Shown one piece after another: positions 53,273 to 61,827 of a stretch of DNA of 64,000 nt. Origin of the DNA: an uncultured Ferrovibrio sp. GTDB taxonomy: Bacteria > Pseudomonadota > Alphaproteobacteria > Ferrovibrionales > Ferrovibrionaceae. Position 1 is the first letter of the stretch. Every line of letters begins with the position of its first letter. The stretch spans positions 75,205 through 139,204 of the forward strand of contig NZ_CALGPC010000012.1 in assembly GCF_937960835.1 (NCBI RefSeq). The letters are read 5' to 3'. The notes under the pieces were generated by a model. The model saw only the letters and a list, made by a program, of their open reading frames with translations, was not told where the DNA came from and did not search any database. The position numbers and the translations under genes were made by a program.

Positions 53273-53304
53273 GGCAGCGATCTATCCAGCTGAGCTACGG
53301 GTGC
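53261..53304 (-). pseudogene. 5' half of the split tRNA-Arg(CCG) gene
   Basis: On the minus strand these 44 bases give the acceptor 5' strand GCACCCG, a D-arm and the anticodon stem-loop CTGCC-CTCCGAA-GGCAG. The sequence then departs from any tRNA. The D-stem 3' side reads GATC instead of the GAGC that would pair with GCTC, a substitution consistent with loss of function. The 3' half lies at 49183-49227. Confidence 0.85.
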
Positions 53305-53438
53305 TGGGGCGTCCTCAAGGGCCGACGGGCGGCCTGAACGACGGGGCGGACCTTAACCGAGCCATCTTCCGGAGGCAAGGCCGGGGCAAGGATCGGGTAA
53401 AGCCGGATGGCCTTTCCCTCCCCGGTCATCCTTTGGCA

Positions 53439-54470
53439 TCAACGCATTAAAGCCTCGAAACTGGCAGCGCAGCGATCCCAGGTGAGATCGCGCTGTGTTG
53501 CCAAAGCCGTCTGATGCTGCCGTAGCCATAGATCGTCGTCGCGTAACAGGCGCAGCGCGGCGTCGGCGAAGGCGGCCTGGCCATCGACGATGAAACCGGT
53601 TTCGCCATGCCGCACCCGCTCGGGCAGGCTGCCGATCGCCTCGACTACGGCGGGCACGCCCATTGCCTGCGCCTCGCCGGCAGCCAGGCAGAAGGTCTCG
53701 CCCGGATCGCCGCGATAGAGCAGACAGCGCGCCGCCGCCAGCTCGCTCACCAACTGATCCTTGCCAACAGCGCCGCGCAGCACAACGCCTTTGTCAGCCA
53801 GGGCTTTCGCTTGTTCGAACACCGCATTCATCTGCGCAGCCTTGCGCGCGCCGAAACTGCCATAGACGCCCATGCCGCCGAAGACATGCAGCTCGGCCGT
53901 GGGCATCGCGGGATGAATGCGCTCGGCCCAGATCTGCAGCAGCCAATCAAGCGAACGCTGCGGATTCGAGGTAAACACAGCGCGTGGCGCCGGCGGCGTG
54001 CGTGGTGCCGCATGCAGGAAGCGGTCGGAGATGCCGTAAGGAATGACCCTGCGGCCGCCATCGATACCCCACCAGGGATAGGTGGCGGCATGGCTTTCGC
54101 CCAAGAAAACGATGATCGGCCGGCGCCGCAGGAAGGCCCACTGATAGCGCGGCTTGCGCATATAGGTGGCCGGATTATGCGTCCAGAATACCGTGGTGCG
54201 GGCGCGCGGTGCGAATTGAAGCAGCCGGTTGCCGCGATTGGCGATGAACAGATCCGGCGCATCCGGCACGCCATCCCGCAGCGGCCGCCAGGCAACGCCA
54301 CGATGATCGACGGCTTTTTCGCAAAGGTTATGCACGCTGACCTCATGGCCGCGCGATGCCAGCGCCTGGGCCAGTTCGATCAGAGCAGTTTCGGCACCGC
54401 CGAGCGCGCCGCGCTCCAGGCTGGTGCCGTCGAAGGCAATGCTTTGATCGGCGATGACGATGCGGCTCAT
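53439..54470 (-). CDS. Glycosyltransferase family 4-like protein
   Basis: A 343-residue GT-B glycosyltransferase. The N-terminal LERGALGGAETALIELAQALASRGHEV is the acceptor-domain motif, and the C-terminal ARCLLYRGDPGETFCLAAGEAQAMGVPAVV contains the sugar-nucleotide-binding E-x7-E-like region. It probably adds a sugar to a surface polysaccharide or lipid; donor and acceptor are unknown. It is the first host gene right of the integrated element and has no glycan-cluster neighbours here. Confidence 0.85.
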   Translation of the reverse strand: MSRIVIADQSIAFDGTSLERGALGGAETALIELAQALASRGHEVSVHNLCEKAVDHRGVAWRPLRDGVPDAPDLFIANRGNRLLQFAPRARTTVFWTHNPATYMRKPRYQWAFLRRRPIIVFLGESHAATYPWWGIDGGRRVIPYGISDRFLHAAPRTPPAPRAVFTSNPQRSLDWLLQIWAERIHPAMPTAELHVFGGMGVYGSFGARKAAQMNAVFEQAKALADKGVVLRGAVGKDQLVSELAAARCLLYRGDPGETFCLAAGEAQAMGVPAVVEAIGSLPERVRHGETGFIVDGQAAFADAALRLLRDDDLWLRQHQTALATQRDLTWDRCAASFEALMR

Positions 54471-54620
54471 GATCTGCCTGACGGGCCCGGAAAAAGACGC
54501 CGCGGACCTTACCGGGGGGAGTCGGGCCGGGCAAGGCGCGGGCGGTATAAGTGTGTTAACGCCCCCGGGACCACCCGGATCAGCCCTGCCAAGCGAAGAA
54601 CTCGCGATGCAGTCTAGATG

Positions 54621-55646
54621 TTACGACACACGCTTGCGTGTGAGTTCGAGGAAGAGGTCTTCCAGATCGGCCTCTTGCGTCGAGAGATCGACGATCTCAA
54701 GCCCTGCCGCCTGGATCCGGGACAGCACCGCCGAGAAGGGCATCTGGCTGGGGCGGTAATGCAGGCGCAGGCGGCGCGGATCGAGCAATTCGGCCTGCAG
54801 ATCGGCGAAAGCGGCCGGCGCGGCATCGAGATCGGCGCCAAGCGTCAGGATCACATCCTTGCGGTCGAGGCGGCGAAGCAAGGCCGGCGTCTCGTCGCTG
54901 GCCACCACCGTGCCGTGGTTGATGATGGCGATGCGGTCGCAAAGTGCTTCGGCTTCTTCCAGGTAATGCGTGGTCAGCACCACCGTAGTGCCCGCGGCGT
55001 TGAGCTCGCGCACATAGGCCCAGAGCTGCTGGCGCAATTCGATGTCGACACCGGCAGTGGGCTCATCCAGCACCAGCACCGGCGGCGCATGCACGAGCGC
55101 CTTGGCCACCAACAGACGACGCCGCATGCCGCCCGAGAGCGTGCGGGCATAGGAGTTCGCTTTATCGGAAAGGCCCACGGCGGCGAGGATTTCATCCGTG
55201 CGGCGCTCGGATTTGGGCAAGCCATAAAGCCCGGCCTGGAATTCCAGCGCCTCGCGCGGCGTGAAGAAGGGATCGAGATTGAGTTCCTGGGGCACAACCC
55301 CGATGGCGGCACGCGCCAGCCGCGTATCGGTATCGATGTCGTGGCCCCAGATGGAGGCCGTGCCAGCGGTCTTGCGCACCAGGCCGGCGAGGATGTTGAT
55401 CAGGGTCGACTTGCCGGCACCGTTGGGGCCGAGCAGACCAAAAAAGCTGCCGCGCGGGATATCGAGATCGATGCCTTTCAGGGCCTGTTTGGCCCTTTCG
55501 CCGCGGCCATAGACCTTCAACAGCCCGCGCACCGCGATGGCGGGCGGCTGGCCTGCGACGGCCGGGCTGCTATTTACTTGGTTTTCCGGCATCGGTTGGG
55601 CAGGCCGAAAGACTGGCGAAGCGGACATGGCTGCGGTAGGTATCAC
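54621..55646 (-). CDS. ABC-2-type transporter ATP-binding protein
   Basis: A 341-residue ATPase with an N-terminal low-complexity segment. The Walker A is GLLGPNGAGKST, the signature TLSGGMRRRLLVAKALVH, and the Walker B PVLVLDEPTAGVD. The C-terminal extension (DVILTLGADLDAAP to LEDLFLELTRKR) resembles NodI/DrrA-like exporters. The membrane partner normally follows but is absent: the next gene downstream on this strand is the glycosyltransferase. Starts at 55628 and 55592 are possible alternatives. Confidence 0.88.
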   Translation of the reverse strand: MIPTAAMSASPVFRPAQPMPENQVNSSPAVAGQPPAIAVRGLLKVYGRGERAKQALKGIDLDIPRGSFFGLLGPNGAGKSTLINILAGLVRKTAGTASIWGHDIDTDTRLARAAIGVVPQELNLDPFFTPREALEFQAGLYGLPKSERRTDEILAAVGLSDKANSYARTLSGGMRRRLLVAKALVHAPPVLVLDEPTAGVDIELRQQLWAYVRELNAAGTTVVLTTHYLEEAEALCDRIAIINHGTVVASDETPALLRRLDRKDVILTLGADLDAAPAAFADLQAELLDPRRLRLHYRPSQMPFSAVLSRIQAAGLEIVDLSTQEADLEDLFLELTRKRVS

Positions 55647-55719
55647 CTCGCAGCCGAGGGGTCAAACTGCGGACCTGGCGGCTTTCTCATCCAGCCGGCT
55701 TTTCTGGAGACAGACGACC

Positions 55720-55917
55720 ATGCAAGCCCAAAAGACCGCACCCGTGAACGGCGAGACCATCCAGGTGGAAAGCCCGGTGGTGGCCTGCGATGGCGGCGGC
55801 GGCGCGCTCGGCCATCCGCGTGTCTACCTGAATATGGGCCACAAGCACGAGATCGAATGCCCCTATTGCAGCCGTCTTTACGTGCTGAAGGATGGCGCCC
55901 ACCACGGCGCGCATTGA
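55720..55917 (+). CDS. NDUFS6-like zinc-finger (CHCC) protein
   Basis: A 65-residue protein of the zf-CHCC family. VACDGGGGALGHPRVYLNMG followed by HEIECPYCSRLYVL provides the Cys-His-Cys-Cys zinc ligands. The same fold forms the C-terminus of mitochondrial complex I subunit NDUFS6, and alphaproteobacterial homologues are small stand-alone proteins often assumed to associate with complex I. The ATG at 55720 was chosen within a longer open frame because the family starts there. polA begins seven bases after its stop. Confidence 0.85.
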   Translation: MQAQKTAPVNGETIQVESPVVACDGGGGALGHPRVYLNMGHKHEIECPYCSRLYVLKDGAHHGAH

Positions 55918-55924
55918 TCGCCGC

Positions 55925-58753
55925 ATGGCTGGCAGGGCGAAGCATCACCTCTACCTCGTCGACGGCTCCGGCTACATCTTCCGCGCCTATCACGCGCTGC
56001 CGCCCCTGACGCGCAAGTCGGACGGCATGCCGGTTGGCGCCGTGTCGGGCTTTTGCAACATGCTCCACTCGCTGCGCGACCGGGCGGAGCATGACGAGGC
56101 CGTCAGCCATATGGCGGTGATCTTCGATGCCGCGCGGGCAAATTTCCGCAACGAGATCTATCCCGAATACAAGGCCAACCGGTCGGAAACGCCGGAAGAC
56201 CTGATCCCGCAATTCAGGCCGATCCGCGATGCCACTGCTGCCTTCGGCCTGGCGGCAATTGAGAAAGACGGCTTCGAGGCCGACGACCTGATCGCGACCT
56301 ATACCAAGCTGGCCCGCGAGGCCGGCATGGAAGTCTGCATCGTTTCCTCCGACAAGGATCTGATGCAGCTCGTACGCGACGGCGTGACCATGCTGGACCC
56401 GATGAAGGACCGCAAGCTGGCCGCGGCCGAAGTAATGGAGAAATTCGGCGTCCCGCCCGAAAAGGTGGTGGACGTGCAGGCACTGGCCGGCGACAGCACC
56501 GACAACGTGCCCGGCGTCCCCGGCATCGGCATCAAGACGGCAGCCGAGCTCATCAACACGTTCGGCGATCTCAACACGCTGCTGGCGCGCGCCTCCGAGA
56601 TCAAGCAGCCGAAGCGGCGCCAAACCCTGATCGAGAATGCCGAGAAGGCACGCATCTCGCGTGAGCTGGTGCGACTGCGCGACGACGTGCCGCTCGATCT
56701 CGGCCTGGACGATCTGAAGCTCGGCCCGGTGGAATGGCCGAAGCTGGCGGCCTTCCTCGACGAGATGGAATTCCGCAGCCTGAAAACGCGCATCGAGAAC
56801 CGGCTGAAGCTGCGCGGCAACGGCTCTGTCGATAGCGGCATGGCGGCACAGCCGATGCAGGCCGCACCGGTGGCCTACGAAGGCGAAGGCGGACCGGAGA
56901 CGCCGCCCGACACGCCGCGGCCTGAAAGCTATCGTCTGGTGCAGGAGATCACCGATCTCAGACATTGCATCAAGCGCGCCTATGAAGAAGGTATCGTCGC
57001 CATCGATACCGAGACGACGAGCATTCTGCCGACACGTGCCAAGCTGGTTGGCATCTGCCTTGCCGTGACGCCGTCGGAGGCCTGCTACATCCCGCTTGGC
57101 CATGTAAAGCCAGGCGGCGGGCTCGATCTCGGCGGCGACGGCGAGCTGAAGCAGATCCCGCTGGAAGAGGCGCTGAACGAACTGCGGCCGATGCTGGCCG
57201 ATCCGGCCGTATTGAAGGTGGGGCAGAATATCAAATACGACATCGCCGTGCTGTCGGCCTATGGCGTCGAGATTGTCGGCTATGACGACACGATGCTGCT
57301 GTCCTACGTGCTGAATGCCGGCAAGCATGGCCACGGCATGGACGAATTGTCCGAACGCTATCTTGGCCATACCACGGTCAAGTACGAGGACGTCTGTGGC
57401 AGCGGCAAGAACCAGATCAGCTTCGCCGAGGTGCCGCTGGACAAGGCGCGCGATTATGCTGCCGAAGATGCCGATGTGACCTTACGGCTGCACCGCCTGC
57501 TGAAGCCGCGCCTCCTGGCCGAGAAGCTGGTGACGCTTTACGAGACGGTCGAGCGGCCACTGCCCAAGATCGTTGCCGACATGGAAGTGGCCGGCATCAA
57601 GGTTGACCCCGCCGAACTCAACCGCCTCTCCGCCGATTTCGCCAAACGCATGGAGGTCTTCGAGAAGAGGGCCCACGAACTGGCCGGCGAGAATTTCAAT
57701 ATCGGCTCACCCAAGCAGCTGGGCGAGATTCTGTTCGACAAGATGGGCCTGCCCGGCGGCAAGAAAGGCAAGACCGGCGCCTATTCCACCGGCGCGGACG
57801 TGCTGGAGGAACTGGCGGCGCAGGGTCATGAATTGCCGCGGGTGGTGCTGGACTGGCGGCAGCTGCAGAAGCTGAAAAGCACCTATGCCGATGCGCTGGT
57901 GGCGGAGATCAATCCGAAGACCGGGCGGGTGCATACCTGCTATTCGATCTCATCGACCAATACTGGCCGCTTCGCCTCCAACGATCCCAACCTGCAGAAC
58001 ATCCCGATCCGTACCGAGGAAGGCCGCAAGATCCGCCGCGCTTTCGTCGCCGAACCCGGTTACAAGCTGATCTCGGCCGACTACTCGCAAATCGAGCTGC
58101 GCATCCTGGCGCATATCGCCGATATCGCCGCGCTGAAGCAGGCTTTCCGCGACGGCGTCGACATCCATGCGCTGACCGCTTCGCAGGTGTTCAACACGCC
58201 TGTGGAAGGCATGGACCCGAGCGTGCGTCGCGCCGCAAAAGCGATCAATTTCGGCATCATCTACGGCATGAGCGCCTTCGGCCTGGCAGCCCAGCTCGGC
58301 ATCCCGCAGGGCGAGGCACGCGCCTATATCGACGCCTATTTCAAGCGCTATCCCGGTATCAAGGATTACATGGATCGCACCAAGAAGCAGGTAAAGGAAC
58401 AGGGCTACGTCACCACCCTGTTCGGCCGCCGGGTGCATTTTCCCAACATCAATACCAAGAACCCGGCTGAGCGCGCCTTCCTGGAGCGCGCCGCCATCAA
58501 TGCACCGATCCAGGGCAGCGCAGCCGACATCATCAAGCATGCCATGGTCAAGCTGCCGCAGGCGCTGAAGGCCGAGGGGCTGTCGGCGCGCATGCTGCTG
58601 CAGGTGCATGACGAACTGGTCTTCGAGGCGCCCGAGGCAGAAGTCGAAGCTACGATCGCAGTGGCCAAGCGCGTGATGCAGAATGCGGCGACACTGGACG
58701 TGCCGTTGACCGTCGAAGCCGGCGTCGGCGACAACTGGGACGACGCGCATTAA
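55925..58753 (+). CDS. polA: DNA polymerase I
   Basis: A 942-residue enzyme with all three domains. The 5'-3' exonuclease occupies about residues 1-300 (LYLVDGSGYIFRAYHALPPL, FDAARANFRNEIYPEYKANR, DSTDNVPGVPGIGIKTAAEL). The 3'-5' proofreading domain begins near 360 with VAIDTETTS and appears active. The polymerase has motif A ADYSQIELRILAHI (near 718), motif B RRAAKAINFGIIYGMSAFGL and motif C QVHDELVFEAPE (near 895). It fills gaps in repair and replaces RNA primers. The ATG at 55925 gives the conserved N-terminus. Confidence 0.96.
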   Translation: MAGRAKHHLYLVDGSGYIFRAYHALPPLTRKSDGMPVGAVSGFCNMLHSLRDRAEHDEAVSHMAVIFDAARANFRNEIYPEYKANRSETPEDLIPQFRPIRDATAAFGLAAIEKDGFEADDLIATYTKLAREAGMEVCIVSSDKDLMQLVRDGVTMLDPMKDRKLAAAEVMEKFGVPPEKVVDVQALAGDSTDNVPGVPGIGIKTAAELINTFGDLNTLLARASEIKQPKRRQTLIENAEKARISRELVRLRDDVPLDLGLDDLKLGPVEWPKLAAFLDEMEFRSLKTRIENRLKLRGNGSVDSGMAAQPMQAAPVAYEGEGGPETPPDTPRPESYRLVQEITDLRHCIKRAYEEGIVAIDTETTSILPTRAKLVGICLAVTPSEACYIPLGHVKPGGGLDLGGDGELKQIPLEEALNELRPMLADPAVLKVGQNIKYDIAVLSAYGVEIVGYDDTMLLSYVLNAGKHGHGMDELSERYLGHTTVKYEDVCGSGKNQISFAEVPLDKARDYAAEDADVTLRLHRLLKPRLLAEKLVTLYETVERPLPKIVADMEVAGIKVDPAELNRLSADFAKRMEVFEKRAHELAGENFNIGSPKQLGEILFDKMGLPGGKKGKTGAYSTGADVLEELAAQGHELPRVVLDWRQLQKLKSTYADALVAEINPKTGRVHTCYSISSTNTGRFASNDPNLQNIPIRTEEGRKIRRAFVAEPGYKLISADYSQIELRILAHIADIAALKQAFRDGVDIHALTASQVFNTPVEGMDPSVRRAAKAINFGIIYGMSAFGLAAQLGIPQGEARAYIDAYFKRYPGIKDYMDRTKKQVKEQGYVTTLFGRRVHFPNINTKNPAERAFLERAAINAPIQGSAADIIKHAMVKLPQALKAEGLSARMLLQVHDELVFEAPEAEVEATIAVAKRVMQNAATLDVPLTVEAGVGDNWDDAH

Positions 58754-58772
58754 CTGAAAGCATGAACAGGGC

Positions 58773-58803
58773 CGTCATGCCACGGCTCGGCCTGAGCATG
58801 ACG
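58773..58803. terminator. Short GTCAT-family palindrome between convergent genes
   Basis: CGTCATGC at 58773-58780 pairs with GCATGACG at 58796-58803 around a 15-base loop. It lies 20 bases after the polA stop and 32 bases before the stop of the convergent lipoprotein gene. It looks like a shortened copy of the palindromic elements at 11751, 13584 and 15882. Confidence 0.6.
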
Positions 58804-58834
58804 ATTGCATAGGTCAGATGCATAGGTCACGGAT

Positions 58835-59242
58835 TCACTTGCCCGGCACGCAGCGCTGCACCAGCGCGCCGCAGGGCTCCAGCGTCCGGCGGCCGGTCGA
58901 GGTGCGGCCGCGGAATTCGAGCGCCTGCACCTTGCCACCGTGCAACAGGAATACGGCCTCGCAATAACGGAAATAATCGTAGGACGTCTCGCCGCGGTTG
59001 GTCGGGGTGTAGCCGACATCGGAAACCGATGTCGCCGAACGGCTGGTCTCGCGGAAGTAACTCCAGATATCGGTGCCGCCCTCACGGTTGACCGCCACCG
59101 GCTCGCCCAGGCAGGCCTTAAGCTGCGCATCCGTGAAACCGATCATGCTGGTCTGGGCGGTGATGGCCTTCTGCTCAAGGCTAGAGCTGCAGCCGGCCAA
59201 GAATGCCAGCAGCGCAAGAGGGGCAAGACTGGTCTTAAACAT
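58835..59242 (-). CDS. Small hypothetical lipoprotein
   Basis: A 135-residue protein with a lipoprotein signal (LAPLALLAFLAGC, lipobox Cys at about residue 18). The mature part has a SmpA/OmlA-like flavour: TDAQLKACLGEPVAVNREGGTDIWSY then VFLLHGGKVQALEFRGR. Three further cysteines occur near the C-terminus (EPCGALVQRC and YCEAV). It probably sits in the outer or inner membrane facing the periplasm. Function is unknown. Confidence 0.75.
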   Translation of the reverse strand: MFKTSLAPLALLAFLAGCSSSLEQKAITAQTSMIGFTDAQLKACLGEPVAVNREGGTDIWSYFRETSRSATSVSDVGYTPTNRGETSYDYFRYCEAVFLLHGGKVQALEFRGRTSTGRRTLEPCGALVQRCVPGK

Positions 59243-59368
59243 GACGCCACTCTGCCGGAAGCCGCCAATCCGGTCAAATACCTGTCGGCTACGCTGTTAT
59301 CTGGATGATTGTTTAGGCTTCGGCTTTCCGATAAACCGGACGGCAATCAAGAAAGAAGGATGGAGACA

Positions 59369-60463
59369 ATGGGCGGAACCGTCATCGTCAAGGCAGAGAA
59401 TCTGCGCGCCGCGGTGCGCCATATCGTGCTGGCAGGTGGCAGCAATGAGCGCGAGGCTGCCCTGGTCTCCGAGAATCTGGTGCTGGCCAACCTTACCGGC
59501 CATGACAGCCACGGTATCGGCATGCTGCCGCAATACATCCTGGCGGTGGTCGAGAAACGCCTGCAGGTGAACCAGGCACCGACCGTGATCAGCGATCACG
59601 GCGCCATCCTCAATCTGGACGGCAATATGGGCTATGGCCAGGTAATCGGCCATGACGCCATGGAGCTCGGCATCCGCCGCGCCCGCGAAACCGGCGTCTG
59701 CGTCGTCAGTCTGCGCAACAGCCACCATATCGGCCGTATCGGCCATTGGGGTGAGCAGTGCGCCGCCGCTGGCTTCGTCTCCATGCATTACGTCAACGTC
59801 GTCGGCCGGCCGCCGCTGGTGGCGCCGCATGGCGGCTCGGATGCGCGCTTTGCCACCAATCCCTATTGCTGTGCCCTGCCGGCCACCGAGCCGGGCGGCG
59901 AGCCGGTGGTGCTCGACATGGCGACCTCGAAGATCGCCATGGGCAAGGTGCGGGTCGCCATGAACAAGGGCGAGCAGGTCGCGCCTGAAACCCTGATCGA
60001 CAACAAGGGCAATCCGACCACCGATCCGAATATCATGTTCCAGCCCGGCGGCCCGAAGGGCGCGATCCTCGCCTTCGGCGCGCATAAGGGCTATGGCCTG
60101 GCCGTGATCGTCGAAATGCTGGCCGGGGCGCTGACCGGCGGCGGCACGCTGCATGACCACAACTGGGCGCGCAACACGATCACCAACAACATGCTCTCGG
60201 TGATCATCGATCCCGCCAAGCTGGGCGGCGCCGAGACCTGGCGGCAGGAACTGGCCACCTTCGTGAAATGGGTGAAGGCCTCGCCTGCCGCGCCTGGCGT
60301 GGATCAGGTGCTGGTCGCCGGCGAGCCTGAACGCAACACCAAGGCCAAACGCCTGGCCGAGGGCATCCCCATCGACACCAATACCTGGAACGAGATCATC
60401 GCCGCCGGAAAATCGGTCGGCGTCGGCCCGGACCAGACCAATGCCGCTGCCGGCCTAGCTTGA
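59369..60463 (+). CDS. Ldh/malate-lactate-ureidoglycolate dehydrogenase family oxidoreductase
   Basis: A 364-residue NAD(P)-dependent dehydrogenase of the type II malate/L-lactate family. LVLANLTGHDSHGIGMLPQY, GVCVVSLRNSHHIGRIGHWGEQCAAAG and ATNPYCCALPA are characteristic, with the catalytic His in the SHHIGR segment. The ATG at 59369 has AAGGA and GGAG upstream; an ATG three codons earlier is less well spaced. It is followed by a 2-keto-4-pentenoate hydratase-like gene (10-base gap) and a GNAT gene. The 2-hydroxy acid substrate is unknown. Confidence 0.87.
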   Translation: MGGTVIVKAENLRAAVRHIVLAGGSNEREAALVSENLVLANLTGHDSHGIGMLPQYILAVVEKRLQVNQAPTVISDHGAILNLDGNMGYGQVIGHDAMELGIRRARETGVCVVSLRNSHHIGRIGHWGEQCAAAGFVSMHYVNVVGRPPLVAPHGGSDARFATNPYCCALPATEPGGEPVVLDMATSKIAMGKVRVAMNKGEQVAPETLIDNKGNPTTDPNIMFQPGGPKGAILAFGAHKGYGLAVIVEMLAGALTGGGTLHDHNWARNTITNNMLSVIIDPAKLGGAETWRQELATFVKWVKASPAAPGVDQVLVAGEPERNTKAKRLAEGIPIDTNTWNEIIAAGKSVGVGPDQTNAAAGLA

Positions 60464-60473
60464 GGATAAGACG

Positions 60474-61256
60474 ATGAGCGCCAAGATCGACGAAGCTGCT
60501 GCACGCCTGCGCCAGGCCGAGGAAACCAACACCCCCTGCGCGCCCATCCGCGACCTGTTTGCCGAGGGCGATCTGAACGCGGCCTATGCGGTGCAAGCGG
60601 TGAACCGCGCGCATTGGCTGAAGACCGGCCGGCAGCTGATCGGCCGCAAGGTGGCCGTCAGCGCCAAGGCGGCACAGAAGGCCATGGGCTTGAGCGAGCC
60701 GGCCTACGGCATGCTCTATGCCGATATGCTGATGGGGGATGGCGACGAGGTGGCGGTTGACCGCGTGATGCAGCCGCGCCTGGAAGGCGAAGTGGCGGTG
60801 GTGCTGGAGCGCGATCTGGTGATGGAGCGGCCGACGCTGGTGGATGTGCTGCGTGCTGTCGCCTATGTCGTGCCCGCCATTGAAGTGGTGGGCTGCCGCA
60901 TCGCGCAGCTCAATACCAAGGCGGTCGATCTGATCGCGGACAATGCAGGCAGCGGCACCTTCGTGCTGGGCGCCACGGCGCGCAAGCTGGACGGCCTCGA
61001 TCTGCGCCGCATGACCATGACAATGACCAAGAACGGCGAACAGGTGGCCAGCGGCACCGGTGCGCTGGTGGCGGGCGCCCCGCTGCACGCCCTGGCCTGG
61101 CTGGCGGCGCGCATGGTGAAGGACGAATTGCCGCTCAAGGCGGGCGATGTGGTGATGACTGGCACCTTCTTCCCGATGCTGCCGGCCTCGCCCGGAGACC
61201 GCATCGAAGTGCATGCAGAAGGCCTGGGCCGCTGCGAAGTCAGCTTCGCGGCATGA
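60474..61256 (+). CDS. 2-keto-4-pentenoate hydratase-like FAH-fold protein
   Basis: A 260-residue MhpD/2-oxo-hepta-3-ene-1,7-dioate hydratase-like protein. LIGRKVAVSAKAAQKAMGLSEPAYGMLYADM, the metal-binding RLEGEVAVVLERDL and VPAIEVVG, and GDVVMTGTFFPMLPASPGD define the family. It would hydrate a 2-keto-4-enoic acid as in meta-cleavage or similar catabolism, or decarboxylate an oxalocrotonate-type acid. Its stop overlaps the GNAT gene start by four bases. Confidence 0.85.
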   Translation: MSAKIDEAAARLRQAEETNTPCAPIRDLFAEGDLNAAYAVQAVNRAHWLKTGRQLIGRKVAVSAKAAQKAMGLSEPAYGMLYADMLMGDGDEVAVDRVMQPRLEGEVAVVLERDLVMERPTLVDVLRAVAYVVPAIEVVGCRIAQLNTKAVDLIADNAGSGTFVLGATARKLDGLDLRRMTMTMTKNGEQVASGTGALVAGAPLHALAWLAARMVKDELPLKAGDVVMTGTFFPMLPASPGDRIEVHAEGLGRCEVSFAA

Positions 61257-61735
61257 GTTTCCGCATCCGCGCCGCCACCGACGAGGACCGCCCGGCTCTG
61301 CTGGAGCAGGCCTGGCAGCTCAACATCTACGAAGAGCCGATCTCGCATGACCGGCGCATCGACAAGACCGGTGCGGAAGACACACTGCAGGCGACGCTAA
61401 ACCGTGTCGCCAAGAGCGGCGGCACGGTGCTGGTGGCCGAGATGGACGGACGCGTGGTCGGGCATCTCTTCCTCAGTTTCGAGACCCATCCGATCTATGT
61501 GCGGCCGGAACTGCGCCCTTACGCCTATATCGCCGAATTGTTCATCCGCGAGGAAGCGCGCGACCGTGGCATCGGGCGGGCGCTGGTGGCGGAAGCCGAA
61601 CGCATCGCCGCCGAACGCGGCATGGACAAGATCATGATTGGTGTGCTGGCCGGCAACACCATGGCCGAGGAAGCTTATGCCCGCTATGGCTTCCGGCCTT
61701 ACTCCCATGAACTGGTGAAACCGATCAAACGCTGA
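61253..61735 (+). CDS. GNAT family N-acetyltransferase
   Basis: A 160-residue GNAT enzyme. The acetyl-CoA-binding motif is IAELFIREEARDRGIGRALVAEAERIAAERG, and the C-terminal MAEEAYARYGFRPYSHEL is typical. The start overlaps the hydratase stop (ATGA), so it is translationally coupled. The acceptor is unknown. Confidence 0.87.
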   Translation: MSFRIRAATDEDRPALLEQAWQLNIYEEPISHDRRIDKTGAEDTLQATLNRVAKSGGTVLVAEMDGRVVGHLFLSFETHPIYVRPELRPYAYIAELFIREEARDRGIGRALVAEAERIAAERGMDKIMIGVLAGNTMAEEAYARYGFRPYSHELVKPIKR

Positions 61736-61827
61736 AACAGGGCCCGAGCGCCCCTCTCCTAGCGACAGGCTGGACGCCACCATAACGCTGCCATCATAAT
61801 CCCGGCAGCAATGACGGGAGGAAACTC

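Noticed and set aside
55643..57370. A 575-codon open frame on the minus strand
   Set aside because: It is the antisense of the zinc-finger and polA genes; composition is typical of a shadow frame.
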